Shown: positions 7,135 to 14,801, counted from the stretch's first letter. The stretch: DNA of 64,000 nucleotides from Sulfurospirillum sp. (GCA_016744795.1 JADGDR010000003.1:62001-126000), one strand, 5' to 3'. A program made the numbers and translations. The notes: generated by a model not told the origin, from the letters alone.

Positions 7135-7809
7135 TTAGGCTGCTTGTTGTTCTATTGGCTTATACCAAAGCTTAGAAGCTCCATCCCAACGAAATCCACA
7201 AGCTTTAATACTGTCTTTCTTTGAAAAGATGTCATCTCCTACCACAACTAGATTCTGACCTTGTTCTAAAATTGTCAAACCTATGTTGTAGAGAGACGAG
7301 TAATCTTGTTGATTATGAGACTGTTTTGACTGTTCTTGCATTGGTTGAGAGTATTGCTGTGATTGTTGTTGATTGTTCTGATTTATATTTGGTTTCTTTG
7401 AATACAAATCATTGCCAAACTGCCTACCACACGACCGTAGAGACCTTTTAAGAGAGTCACTTACTGCTGATTTACTAGCATTATCTATTGCATCACCAAT
7501 AGTACGAGCTGTTCCAACTCCTACCCCAGTATCTTCTCTCTCAATGAAGTTTCTTTGAGTATCATAGATTTTTACTTTTACAATAGCACTATATGTAATT
7601 ACGTGGTTACCGTTTTGGTTAGTTTCTCTTGCAACTTCTTCAAGTCTTGTGATTGTATAATCCCACATGTAGTTGAAGATAGTGTTAGCTACATTTATAA
7701 TATCGTAGGTTTCAAGGTATTTGAAGCTCATACCTGCCTTTTCTATTGTCTTTACTCTACTATCGTCTAAACCATAAGATAGAGCCTTTAACTGATTCTC
7801 TGTAAACAT
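7135..7809 (-). CDS. Rad52/Rad22-family single-strand annealing protein
   Basis: Residues 1-135 have the Rad52 core: the closing part TGVGVGTARTIGDAIDNASKSAVSDSLKRSLRSCGRQFGNDLY is the diagnostic region with the A.K.AV.D..KR motif and the FG..LY end. Residues 138-175 are a Gln/Ser-rich linker. Residues 185-220 (VVVGDDIFSKKDSIKACGFRWD...LWYKP) match the DUF5710-like module found in plasmid primases. Such proteins anneal complementary single strands in element recombination or repair. The core plus extra DNA-interaction module is unusual. AAGGAG lies in place before ATG 7809. Confidence 0.85.
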   Translation of the reverse strand: MFTENQLKALSYGLDDSRVKTIEKAGMSFKYLETYDIINVANTIFNYMWDYTITRLEEVARETNQNGNHVITYSAIVKVKIYDTQRNFIEREDTGVGVGTARTIGDAIDNASKSAVSDSLKRSLRSCGRQFGNDLYSKKPNINQNNQQQSQQYSQPMQEQSKQSHNQQDYSSLYNIGLTILEQGQNLVVVGDDIFSKKDSIKACGFRWDGASKLWYKPIEQQAA

Positions 7810-7818
7810 ATTGTCTCC

Positions 7819-8397
7819 TTATGCTGCTTCTACTAAATTAAGTAATTCTGTTGCTTGATTGTTTGAATTACCTCTTTTAGCATTTACTTTAATACGAGCT
7901 GGCACCTCTTCAGTACTTACACCAACTTTTACATACTTATCAACCTCATTCATTCCTTCTATTGTTGACATTGCGTCTTTAACGCTTTGCTCATCAACAC
8001 TTACGGTGAAATAGCCTAGACTAATCAATTCTTTTTTATTTATGATTTTAAAGGTCTCTTTTGATTTGGTTTTTGAAGGTGTAATTGTGATTGATGATAT
8101 GGAAGTTCCATCTAACCTATCAATTCCATACTCCTCCAAAACTGAGGCTGTTGCTTCAAGGGCTTTTGCTTTTGCAGTGGTTAGAGTCTTTTTAATTGCA
8201 CTCATCTCAGTTATATCACTAGAGAGATAATCTATTTTATTTTTGATCTCCTGTATGCTTAAGCCTATGTAGTCGGCTTTTGCGTAGTATGGCTTATCTG
8301 ATTCTAGTACTTGACGTACAAAATCCTTAAACCAATTTTGATTATTGGGGTTAATGTTCTCCATCTCATTTTGTAGGCGATAATTTGTCATTTTCAT
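7819..8397 (-). CDS. Possible siphovirus Gp157-like protein
   Basis: A 192-aa protein with a coiled, Ala/Glu-rich first half (about 45-100), then a beta segment (SISSITITPSKTKSKETFKI), then a helix (VDEQSVKDAMS) and VDKYVKVGVSTEE. This order resembles the Gp157 family of phage and plasmid proteins that usually sit beside recombination or annealing genes, as here. The match is by pattern only and weak at the end. It has AAAGGAA upstream and sits nine bases before the Rad52-like gene. Confidence 0.6.
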   Translation of the reverse strand: MKMTNYRLQNEMENINPNNQNWFKDFVRQVLESDKPYYAKADYIGLSIQEIKNKIDYLSSDITEMSAIKKTLTTAKAKALEATASVLEEYGIDRLDGTSISSITITPSKTKSKETFKIINKKELISLGYFTVSVDEQSVKDAMSTIEGMNEVDKYVKVGVSTEEVPARIKVNAKRGNSNNQATELLNLVEAA

Positions 8398-8409
8398 AGC
8401 TTGTTTCCT

Positions 8410-8622
8410 TTATGCAATTTTTAAATTTGGTGTTTTAAAATCATCAATGTAGGTTATCAGATGATTAAGACTAGTAAGTGCATGATTTATATGCAACTCT
8501 ACCTCTGTTGGAGTCTTTCTAAGTGTAAGCTTATTTGAACTTTTTTTTGCTAGGTAGAGCTGTAGTTGTATCAATCTTATCTCTAAGGAGATGTTCTCAA
8601 AGGTATTTAGTGTTTTAGGCAT
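8410..8622 (-). CDS. Hypothetical helical protein, 70 aa
   Basis: A 70-residue protein, mostly helical and Leu-rich (ISLEIRLIQLQLYLAKKSSNK, then EVELHINHALTSLNHLITYI). It starts four bases after the DUF932 gene and ends 12 bases before the Gp157-like gene, so it is an operon member. It may be a small coiled-coil accessory protein. No family is recognised. Confidence 0.6.
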   Translation of the reverse strand: MPKTLNTFENISLEIRLIQLQLYLAKKSSNKLTLRKTPTEVELHINHALTSLNHLITYIDDFKTPNLKIA

Positions 8623-8626
8623 TTGG

Positions 8627-9433
8627 TTACGCCGCTAATGCTAGTGATGGCTCTTTTATGGAATAGATACGTTCTGCTATATCCCAAAGACCTTGATTTA
8701 CGGATACGTCTTTAGAGATAGACGTTATCTTTTTACTTGAAAAACGTCTGCCTGTCTTTTTGTTAGTTCCAGATATATTTCCACGAAGTAAATTCTCTTG
8801 GAGTACATTCAAAATCGTATATAAATCATCCTTACAGTCCTCTTGACGATGTGGTACTAACAAGTCATTGTGGTCAATTTCAAGATGCTCATCAAATCTT
8901 AGAGGTATAGAACTTTTTGCAAAAGACTCTTTTTCTACTTGAGATAGGTTAATGCACTCTAGAGTAGCTATTTTATCTATCAGGATTGATTTAATAGCTG
9001 TTATATTAGCTACTGCTGTAGCAACATCATTTTCTCTGTTTCCTAGGTGTTTTATCTTATAAGATTCAAAGATTTCATCACTAATGACAAGTCCGTTAGC
9101 ACATGTAAATCGGTATATCCCAGCACCTATAGAGAAAGCTTTGCTTCTGTCATGACTATTGAACAAAAGTAATTCTACTACGTTTTCAGTTGGATTTAGT
9201 AGGTCTTCAAAATGACGGAATCTTACACAATGTTGTTGATAGCCTTCTTTTTCTATATCTCTAACACTTGCTTCCGAAACTTTGACTGGATACCAGTTAT
9301 GAGCCTTAATTTTTTCAATTACGTCAATTGTCGGGATAAAGTGGTATTTATCACTTACTTCAAAATGTGGTTGCTCTGTAAAAAGTGCTGGTGCTAGCTC
9401 TTTTAATTCTTGGATTGATAGTGGTTTTGACAT
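8627..9433 (-). CDS. DUF932 domain protein
   Basis: The protein has the DUF932 pattern: an N-terminal strand-rich part (FIPTIDVIEKIKAHNWYPVKV), RHFEDL, LLLFNSHDRSKAFSIGAGIYRFTCANGLVI with the conserved asparagine-histidine and CANGL motifs, then helical repeats. At 268 aa it is of typical length. The family occurs on plasmids and integrative elements of many phyla and its role is unknown. It is the first gene of the operon DUF932, 70-aa protein, Gp157-like, Rad52-like, 72-aa protein, DUF2958, with AAAGGAA before ATG 9433. Confidence 0.85.
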   Translation of the reverse strand: MSKPLSIQELKELAPALFTEQPHFEVSDKYHFIPTIDVIEKIKAHNWYPVKVSEASVRDIEKEGYQQHCVRFRHFEDLLNPTENVVELLLFNSHDRSKAFSIGAGIYRFTCANGLVISDEIFESYKIKHLGNRENDVATAVANITAIKSILIDKIATLECINLSQVEKESFAKSSIPLRFDEHLEIDHNDLLVPHRQEDCKDDLYTILNVLQENLLRGNISGTNKKTGRRFSSKKITSISKDVSVNQGLWDIAERIYSIKEPSLALAA

Positions 9434-9481
9434 GTTCTTTTCCTTTATTTCATTTTTTGTTTAAAAGTCAACAGACTAAAA

Positions 9482-9565
9482 CTAATCTTCACAATTTTGT
9501 ATTTCATCTTTAAGTATGGTTGCTACTGTAATGATGACTGTGAGTAATATTGTGTACTTAATCAA
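9482..9565 (-). CDS. 27-aa hydrophobic peptide, possible
   Basis: A TTG start at 9563-9565 has AAGGAGT about six bases upstream. It opens 27 codons for a peptide with a basic start (IKYTILLTVIITVATIL) and a charged end (KDEIQNCED), like a single-pass membrane peptide. It lies just before the DUF932 operon and could be its first cistron or a leader. The evidence is a strong ribosome site and a sensible membrane pattern only. Confidence 0.4.
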   Translation of the reverse strand: MIKYTILLTVIITVATILKDEIQNCED

Positions 9566-9631
9566 TTGCTACTCCTTGTAGGTAACTAGTTTTATGATAT
9601 AGCACTGAAAAAAATCAAAATAAAAAATTAT

Positions 9632-9660
9632 TTGACATCACCTTATTTGAGAAATATAAA
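9632..9660 (+). promoter_or_regulatory. Consensus sigma-70 promoter of the excisionase-like gene
   Basis: TTGACA at 9632-9637 and TATAAA at 9655-9660 are separated by exactly 17 bases. The ATG of the downstream gene is at 9674, so the predicted transcript has a very short leader holding only the AAGGA ribosome site (9663-9667). Confidence 0.75.
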
Positions 9661-9673
9661 ATAAGGAAAAAAG

Positions 9674-9889
9674 ATGAAAACTATAAACTACAATGAAATA
9701 ATCCCTGAAGGAGTTCTTTTTAATTTGAAAGAAGTTGAAAAGATGAAAATTATAAAAGTTGATATGGCGAAGAAGCTTATTTTAAATAGAGAATTAGAAG
9801 TGGTAAAAATAGGAAGCAAACTACATTTAAGTAGGCAGGTTTTAATAGATTACCTTATAAAAAATACAATATCAGTAACTGAGTATTAG
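9674..9889 (+). CDS. Excisionase-like small DNA-binding protein
   Basis: The 71-residue protein has a winged-helix/excisionase pattern: VDMAKKLILNRELEVVKIGSKLHLSRQVLIDYLI resembles the AlpA/MerR-type helix-turn-helix followed by the KIG-K wing seen in recombination directionality factors. It has its own strong promoter and an AAGGA ribosome site. With an integrase at 12.1-13.4 kb it could be the excision factor, or a local regulator. The excisionase role is an inference from fold and neighbourhood. Confidence 0.6.
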   Translation: MKTINYNEIIPEGVLFNLKEVEKMKIIKVDMAKKLILNRELEVVKIGSKLHLSRQVLIDYLIKNTISVTEY

Positions 9890-9901
9890 ATAGAGATTTA
9901 T

Positions 9902-9932
9902 AGTAAAGTACAGCAAATCGCTGTACTTTACT
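9902..9932. terminator. Bidirectional terminator between converging genes
   Basis: AGTAAAGTACAGC (9902-9914) pairs perfectly with GCTGTACTTTACT (9920-9932) around the loop AAATC, a 13-bp stem. It separates the plus-strand excisionase-like gene from the minus-strand gene whose stop codon lies inside the right arm. The plus-strand side is followed by TATTTAGTAATTTTTT. Confidence 0.8.
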
Positions 9933-10896
9933 TATTTAGTAATTTTTTAACTTCTTTCAGAGGTAGTTCGGTTGCTTTTGCTATATTTTCAGCGTCTAAT
10001 TGCTTTATTTTCAAAGAGATCAGCTTTTTAGCTATCTCTTGTCTAATCAAATTTTCTTTTTCATCTACAGTTAAATCATAGGCTTTAAAAGTTCCTTTTT
10101 TGATAAGATCCTTACTCATCGTGATATTTAAGTTATTTTTATTAAAAGCTTTACTTTTTGAGCCTATTTCCTTATGAAAATATCTTCCAATAGTTGTTGT
10201 AGAAGCTTTTATATCTTTAAATAGACGATAAATAACTACACCTAACCTAGATGTAAGAACCTTATTTTTTTCTAGTATTTGCAAATCATTATAGATATTA
10301 TCAAAGTCATGTGTACTTATGATATTGGTTTTTTCTAATAGATACAAGTATTTATTTGCTCTAAATAATGATGATAAACCATGATCAATTTGAAACTTCA
10401 TTAAATTTTTTAGTTCTTGTGCATTGTATTTTTTAATTATGTTTAAAGGTTGGCTATCTCCTATGTAATAAAAATATTCATTAATCTCTGTAGTGTCTAC
10501 ATCAGGAATGTTTTCTTCTATTTCAGTATAAAAATCAAGATCACTTTTTTTATAAAAATTACTTTCTTCATGTACAAATAGTATTTTATTATTAGCAGTT
10601 ATTCTATATATATGCTCTAAATAATCTAAGCTGGCCTCTTTATCCAAGTCTTTTTTTGATATATTCAAGATAATATTTTCATTTTGTAATAACGGATTCA
10701 CATATCCACAAAGAGGGTCATAGTGAATCTTTAAACGCAAATTCTTAGATTCTACTAGTTTTTTGATCTCTCTTAGAGTTTTGTGACTTGCATCAAATAA
10801 CAATAAAATATTTTCGTTGATTTTTCCACTAAACACTGTATCAAACCATTTTTGAATAAGTGCATCTCTATTAGTTTCTATAGTTTCTAAATCCAT
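9928..10896 (-). CDS. Uncharacterised island protein, 322 aa
   Basis: A soluble, Lys/Asn/Leu-rich protein without a recognised catalytic domain. The final 35 residues (KKLISLKIKQLDAENIAKATELPLKEVKKLL) form the helix-turn-helix-like tail often found at the end of Rpn/PD-(D/E)XK transposase-family proteins, but I do not see the nuclease core before it. I chose ATG 10896 over TTG 10902 because of the AAAGG spacing. Its promoter carries two tandem palindromes over the -35 region, so it is probably repressed by a dedicated regulator or by itself. Confidence 0.6.
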   Translation of the reverse strand: MDLETIETNRDALIQKWFDTVFSGKINENILLLFDASHKTLREIKKLVESKNLRLKIHYDPLCGYVNPLLQNENIILNISKKDLDKEASLDYLEHIYRITANNKILFVHEESNFYKKSDLDFYTEIEENIPDVDTTEINEYFYYIGDSQPLNIIKKYNAQELKNLMKFQIDHGLSSLFRANKYLYLLEKTNIISTHDFDNIYNDLQILEKNKVLTSRLGVVIYRLFKDIKASTTTIGRYFHKEIGSKSKAFNKNNLNITMSKDLIKKGTFKAYDLTVDEKENLIRQEIAKKLISLKIKQLDAENIAKATELPLKEVKKLLNK

Positions 10897-10923
10897 ACTC
10901 AAGCCTTTCTTTGGAAGTAAGTA

Positions 10924-10955
10924 ATTATAGCATATAACTAGTTATAACTAGTTAT
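10924..10955 (-). promoter_or_regulatory. Promoter with two tandem palindromic operators
   Basis: On the minus strand TATGCTATAAT gives an extended -10 box (TATAAT at 10924-10929). Directly upstream, over the -35 position, the 12-bp palindrome ATAACTAGTTAT occurs twice at 10934-10945 and 10944-10955, spaced by 10 bases, one helical turn. That geometry is typical of a dimeric repressor binding two adjacent sites on one face of DNA. Confidence 0.6.
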
Positions 10956-11056
10956 AAATCTACAGACAAAATAAAATATACTCATTACACTTCCATATTT
11001 GAAATTATATGTCTATATTTTAAGCTATTATTTATTATTATATTTTAATAATTTTA

Positions 11057-11950
11057 ATGAAATGGATGCCAATGAAATGCTACACATATTTGAAAGAAAA
11101 AAAAGATGAGTTAACTATTAGAAATTATGTAGAAGAACATAACATAAAAGTTGATGAGGAGAAAAAGTACTACTTAGGTTTTGAAGAGGAAAGTGAAAAA
11201 AAAAGAGAAGCTGATATAGAAAAGGATGTCTTCCCTGTATTGATCAAAGGAGATGTTCTAATAGTTCCAGAGCTTAATACTCTAGGAAATAGCACATTAG
11301 TTATTTTAAATCGATTAGAGATGCTTAAAACAAAAGAAATTACTTTGCATTTAATTAAAGAAGCTTTGGTCTTGGAAGCAGAAAATGAATCTCTTTACTC
11401 ATTGATAAGTGCATTACTAGATTGCGATAAAAAATTTAAGAAAAAACGTATTTTGGAAGCTAAAGCAACTCGTGAAAAGAATGGGAATAAAGTTGGACGA
11501 CCAAGCGGAAAGAAAACTAAGTCAATGTTTGATACGCATAAAAGAAAGATTATGAGTTTACATAAAAGAGATGTCCCAAAAACAAAAATACTTTTAGAGA
11601 TAAAAAAAGATGATTTAGGTCTTGAAAAAGCAACTTCTCAAGCTTTAGGGAAGTACATAAAGAGATTAGAACCAGAGCAGTTATTAAAAATAATAAACAG
11701 AAAAGCAAATAAACTACTAGGGAATACCAATAATTCAAAAGCAAAAAATAAAAAAATTACTCAAAAAGAAAATCAAACTGATATTTCTAGTGAAGCTGTA
11801 ACCAAAAGCAAAGAATTAATACAGGAAGATCAACATAAGAAAGATTCAAAAGTTGTTAATGAAATTACAGATAAAAAAGTTAAACCAACAATTAGAAAGA
11901 GAAGAAAATTTGTAGTTGCAAAAAAGAAAAGATTTCAATCTAAATCATAA
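11057..11950 (+). CDS. Serine-recombinase-like protein lacking catalytic residues
   Basis: Residues 55-165 follow the resolvase/invertase layout: KGDVLIVPELNTLGNS stands where active enzymes have GD.LVV..LDRL.RS, then a long helix region and NGNKVGRPSGKKT, the conserved hinge before the DNA-binding domain. The first strand, where active enzymes read Y.R.S with the nucleophile serine, reads CYTYLKEKK with no serine, and the DRL.R arginines are replaced by N-T-L-G-N. So it keeps the fold but should not cut DNA. The C-terminal 100 residues are very basic. No clear ribosome site; ATGs at 11066 and 11072 are also possible starts. Confidence 0.65.
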   Translation: MKWMPMKCYTYLKEKKDELTIRNYVEEHNIKVDEEKKYYLGFEEESEKKREADIEKDVFPVLIKGDVLIVPELNTLGNSTLVILNRLEMLKTKEITLHLIKEALVLEAENESLYSLISALLDCDKKFKKKRILEAKATREKNGNKVGRPSGKKTKSMFDTHKRKIMSLHKRDVPKTKILLEIKKDDLGLEKATSQALGKYIKRLEPEQLLKIINRKANKLLGNTNNSKAKNKKITQKENQTDISSEAVTKSKELIQEDQHKKDSKVVNEITDKKVKPTIRKRRKFVVAKKKRFQSKS

Positions 11951-11979
11951 ATAAAAAATAGTATATTTCTTGAAAAAAA

Positions 11980-12000
11980 TGTACCCCAAAGTGTACCCCA
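11980..12000. repeat. Pair of TGTACCCCA repeats, probable integrase arm sites
   Basis: TGTACCCCA occurs at 11980-11988 and again at 11992-12000. On the minus strand this reads TGGGGTACA twice, the kind of short direct repeat seen just beyond the 3' end of tRNA genes carrying integrated islands, where it acts as an arm-type binding site for tyrosine integrases. It lies about 50 bases from the tRNA fragment on the side away from the integrase. Confidence 0.55.
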
Positions 12001-12047
12001 GTTATTTTGTAGTGAAATAAAAAAGAGAGAGAATGTACTTTAAAGTA

Positions 12048-12116
12048 CGGCGAGAAGATGTAGGAATCGAACCTACCTTCAGACAGTCAACCAACAAACA
12101 CTACGTTTGAAATACT
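12048..12116 (-). pseudogene. 3' half of tRNA-Sec (selC), att core of an integrative element
   Basis: Reading the minus strand: an anticodon loop TTTCAAA (anticodon TCA), a long variable part, T arm GTAGG-TTCGATT-CCTAC, an eight-base acceptor strand ATCTTCTC, G as discriminator and CC. An eight-base acceptor with G73, a TCA anticodon and a long variable region are features of bacterial tRNA-Sec, and Escherichia coli selC ends similarly. No matching 5' half (D arm or 5' acceptor) follows, so it is a fragment starting at the anticodon loop. It sits 23 bases from the integrase gene end. selC is a classical island integration site. Confidence 0.65.
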
Positions 12117-12138
12117 TATGCGTTATTATATATAGGGC

Positions 12139-13449
12139 TTATTTCATCATTTTCATTATTTTATATATTTTTTCTTCAGAAGCATTTGGATAAATCTTTT
12201 TGAGTTGAGAGAATTCATCTTCTATAACTTCAACATCAATAATCTCATGTGAAATTGCTTTGTTAAATGTGCTTAATGCATTAGCAGATTGTATTGAATT
12301 TCCTTGTATATATCTTGTTTCTGTTGTTTTAGTATTTGAGTGTGACAGCATAGTCGCAACGTCAAATAACGTAGCACCATTGTTTAATGCAGTTTGAGCG
12401 ACCAAACTTCGTATATCATGCAAAACCATATCATGTACTCCTATACTTTCCATCATAGCTTTAAAATGTACTAAAATAGTTTTACTGTGTATTGTAAATA
12501 TTTTTCCTTTTGTTTTTATTGATGATACTTTTTTTATTGCTTCTAACACATCATATGGCAAAACAAATTCATATTCTCTTTTAGTCTTGGTCGCCGTTTT
12601 AGGAAGTTTTATCATCATCCTTTTTAAATCTAAATATTCATACCTCAATTCTGTACACTCAGATATTCTTCTACCTGTAAGTAGTAGTTTGAAAATTGCA
12701 TTTATCTCATATTTTCTAGTACTTCCTGCTGGTAAATAATTATATATCAAATCTACAATTTTAATAGTATCTTCAATATCTCTATCATATTTTCTGATGT
12801 TATCTGGAGTAGGAAATATAATTTTATTCCAATTGATGATAACATCATATTCATCAAGAATTTGTTTCATTATGACTTTTAATGGTTTTATTGTCGCTGG
12901 TTTTAGTTTTTTCTTAAGCATGCTATTTCTGAGATTTTCAATATCATTTACTGTAATACTATCAACTTCTCTATCTTCAAATAGAGTAAGATGTTTTTTA
13001 TAAAATGCAGTATAGTTTCTTATTGTATTGTCACTTGCAGGTTTACCATATTTCCTAGTAGCTATTTTTCTATTTTGTATAAATTTATCAAAACAAGTTT
13101 TAAAAGTTCTATCATTGTTATCAATGTTTTCTAAAATCAGATTTTCAACTTTTAATGTACCTTTTTCTTTTAAAATGGATTTCAGTTCTTCTTTTTTACT
13201 TTGCAAAGAATTTACAGCTTTAATTATTGAAGTACCTTTTGGTATTGTAAAGTTCTTTTTTCCTCTAGCTCTTACATTATTGTACATCTGTTCTACAGCA
13301 ACTTGTATTTGATATGCTCTATTTGGTGGTTTAGTTTCATTATCTTTTGTATAGTTAATTTCTCTTGATGAAAGTAGTATATACATACCTCCAGCTTTAT
13401 TATTGTTTGTTTTAATTTTTATAGGTTTTACTGCTGAAGATACCATCAT
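12139..13449 (-). CDS. int: Tyrosine recombinase / integrase
   Basis: A 436-residue phage-type integrase with an arm-binding N-terminal part, a SAM-like core-binding domain (about 120-210) and a catalytic domain. The catalytic set is complete: Arg in TGRRISECTELR (about 258), HxxR in LHDIR (about 343-346), His in LSHSNTKTTETRY (about 367) and the tyrosine of TRYIQ (about 378). I chose ATG 13449, which has AAAGG five bases upstream; a longer TTG frame starts at 13467. It ends next to the tRNA-Sec fragment, so it is the integrase for that site. Its promoter (TATGCTATAAT on the minus strand, -10 at 13661-13666) follows the HEPN-like gene. Confidence 0.92.
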   Translation of the reverse strand: MMVSSAVKPIKIKTNNNKAGGMYILLSSREINYTKDNETKPPNRAYQIQVAVEQMYNNVRARGKKNFTIPKGTSIIKAVNSLQSKKEELKSILKEKGTLKVENLILENIDNNDRTFKTCFDKFIQNRKIATRKYGKPASDNTIRNYTAFYKKHLTLFEDREVDSITVNDIENLRNSMLKKKLKPATIKPLKVIMKQILDEYDVIINWNKIIFPTPDNIRKYDRDIEDTIKIVDLIYNYLPAGSTRKYEINAIFKLLLTGRRISECTELRYEYLDLKRMMIKLPKTATKTKREYEFVLPYDVLEAIKKVSSIKTKGKIFTIHSKTILVHFKAMMESIGVHDMVLHDIRSLVAQTALNNGATLFDVATMLSHSNTKTTETRYIQGNSIQSANALSTFNKAISHEIIDVEVIEDEFSQLKKIYPNASEEKIYKIMKMMK

Positions 13450-13465
13450 TACTGCCTTTACTAGC

Positions 13466-13507
13466 AATCCCTACTTTTAACACAAATAGCACTAAAAAGT
13501 AGGGATT
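13466..13507. repeat. Long inverted repeat in the integrase leader
   Basis: AATCCCTACTTTT (13466-13478) pairs perfectly with AAAAGTAGGGATT (13495-13507) across a 16-base spacer. It lies in the transcribed leader of the integrase gene, about 17 bases before its start codon, so the RNA hairpin could limit integrase translation or act as an attenuator. The region up to 13620 also carries several AGTTAT-type half sites. Confidence 0.5.
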
Positions 13508-13679
13508 TCTATATTTATTTGTAGTTTATTATATCAATTTATAGTTAGCATACATCTTAAGTTATCGTTGTAGTAGTGGTCTTTGTAGATATTTATAGTT
13601 AGTTATAGTTATGTACTAAAGATAATTGTAAGTTGTATCATAAGTTTCTTTTTTAGTGGAATTATAGCATATAACTATT

Positions 13680-14510
13680 TCAAATAATTTCTCTACTAAA
13701 TTCATAAGCGACTAAAGCTCCAATATGTTGTGTTAAACTAAATGCTTTCCATAAAATTCGTTTATCATCAATCTGTGGCTTATATCGTTCTTTAATAAAA
13801 TTAGGAAATATATTTAATTGATTTTCTAAATCTTTAAAAGATTGAAAATTGGATTTTTTTATTACCTTTTTTAAGCCTTTTTTTAAGTCGTGTCCTATTT
13901 CTATCGCATTTTTTTCAATAAAATTTTTATCAATTGCTAAATATGATTTTAAAAAGATTTCAACAGCTAATCTAGAATTAAACAACGCTCTTGGATTAGT
14001 TCTTTTTTCATTTAATAATATTGAAGCTGATGTAATTTCTTCATATGCTGCTTTGAATAATTGCAATCCATATTCATTTATATTTTCAGATACTTTAACT
14101 GCATTATAATTTAAAGCAAAATCAAGACAATTTTTCCAATGCTTTTTATATTCATCAACCTTTACAAAATCTGCGAGCAATCTGTTTTTTATTAATATAG
14201 GCATATCTTTTAAAGATTCAAGGGGATTTAATTGAACTTTTCCATAAAAATTAGGAATCTCGACTTCCCAAAATTCACCATCATAGAAATATGTGGAACT
14301 ATACAAAGAGCCTATATTGTATATATTTTTTTTTGCATTTTCTTTAAACCAATTAAAAACTTTTTGTGCTACATCAGAATTTAATTTAATAATCATATTA
14401 TTATTTTCTATTGAAAATTTGCTTAACGCCATAAATGGTCTTTGTTTATAAGCTATGTCCTTTTTACAAAACTCATTATTAATATTTTTAAGCCACTCTT
14501 CTGTCATCAT
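13680..14510 (-). CDS. HEPN-like domain protein
   Basis: A 276-residue protein. The C-terminal 130 residues look like a HEPN helical bundle: ...NPRALFNSRLAVEIFLKSYLAID..., then IGHDLKKGLKKV, then a final helix with KAFSLTQHIGALVAYE. The N-terminal part is unrecognised beta-rich sequence (WEVEIPNFYGKVQLNP). HEPN proteins are often RNases of toxin and defence systems, but I cannot place the R-X4-6-H catalytic motif with certainty. It is 39 bases downstream of the broken gene after Fic and in the same orientation, so it may be the third gene of that operon. Confidence 0.55.
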   Translation of the reverse strand: MMTEEWLKNINNEFCKKDIAYKQRPFMALSKFSIENNNMIIKLNSDVAQKVFNWFKENAKKNIYNIGSLYSSTYFYDGEFWEVEIPNFYGKVQLNPLESLKDMPILIKNRLLADFVKVDEYKKHWKNCLDFALNYNAVKVSENINEYGLQLFKAAYEEITSASILLNEKRTNPRALFNSRLAVEIFLKSYLAIDKNFIEKNAIEIGHDLKKGLKKVIKKSNFQSFKDLENQLNIFPNFIKERYKPQIDDKRILWKAFSLTQHIGALVAYEFSREII

Positions 14511-14549
14511 TATTAGCCTTCGTTTATTTAAAATTAAAGATTATATTAT

Positions 14550-14801
14550 TTAGAATATATCATTTAAAAACTCTTTTTCATAAGAAGCAATAATGCTATT
14601 TAAACTATCATCTTCTAAACCTTGCATCTCTAGTGCTGATGTGCCTTGAACGATAGAAGCTAAGAACAAAGCTTTCTCATGAGCTCTTTGTTTTTTAGTA
14701 CACTTAAAGGTACTTGTTAATTTTCTAAAAATATTTGTAGGATTGTTATGGTATTTTCACAAATGTGACTCATCAAATACTGGATTGACATGAGTAATCA
14801 T
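14550..14801 (-). pseudogene. Broken 83-codon gene with in-frame TGA, coupled to Fic
   Basis: ATG at 14799-14801 overlaps the Fic stop codon (ATGA), the arrangement of translationally coupled genes. The frame reads 14 residues (MITHVNPVFDESHL), meets a TGA at 14757-14759, then continues open for 68 residues with sensible protein sequence (KKQRAHEKALFLASIVQGTSALEMQG...YEKEFLNDIF) to a TAA. TGG to TGA would be the simplest cause. Read as one gene it would be a small Fic partner, perhaps an antitoxin or regulator; no family is recognised. I see no SECIS-like stem-loop after the TGA, so selenocysteine is unlikely. Confidence 0.6.

Noticed and set aside
12048-12116. Complete tRNA gene
   Set aside because: Only anticodon loop to 3' end is present; no D arm or 5' acceptor strand follows on the minus strand.
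14757-14759. In-frame TGA as a selenocysteine codon, suggested by the selC fragment nearby
   Set aside because: I see no stem-loop of SECIS type just after the TGA, the protein family is unknown, and TGG to TGA explains it more simply.
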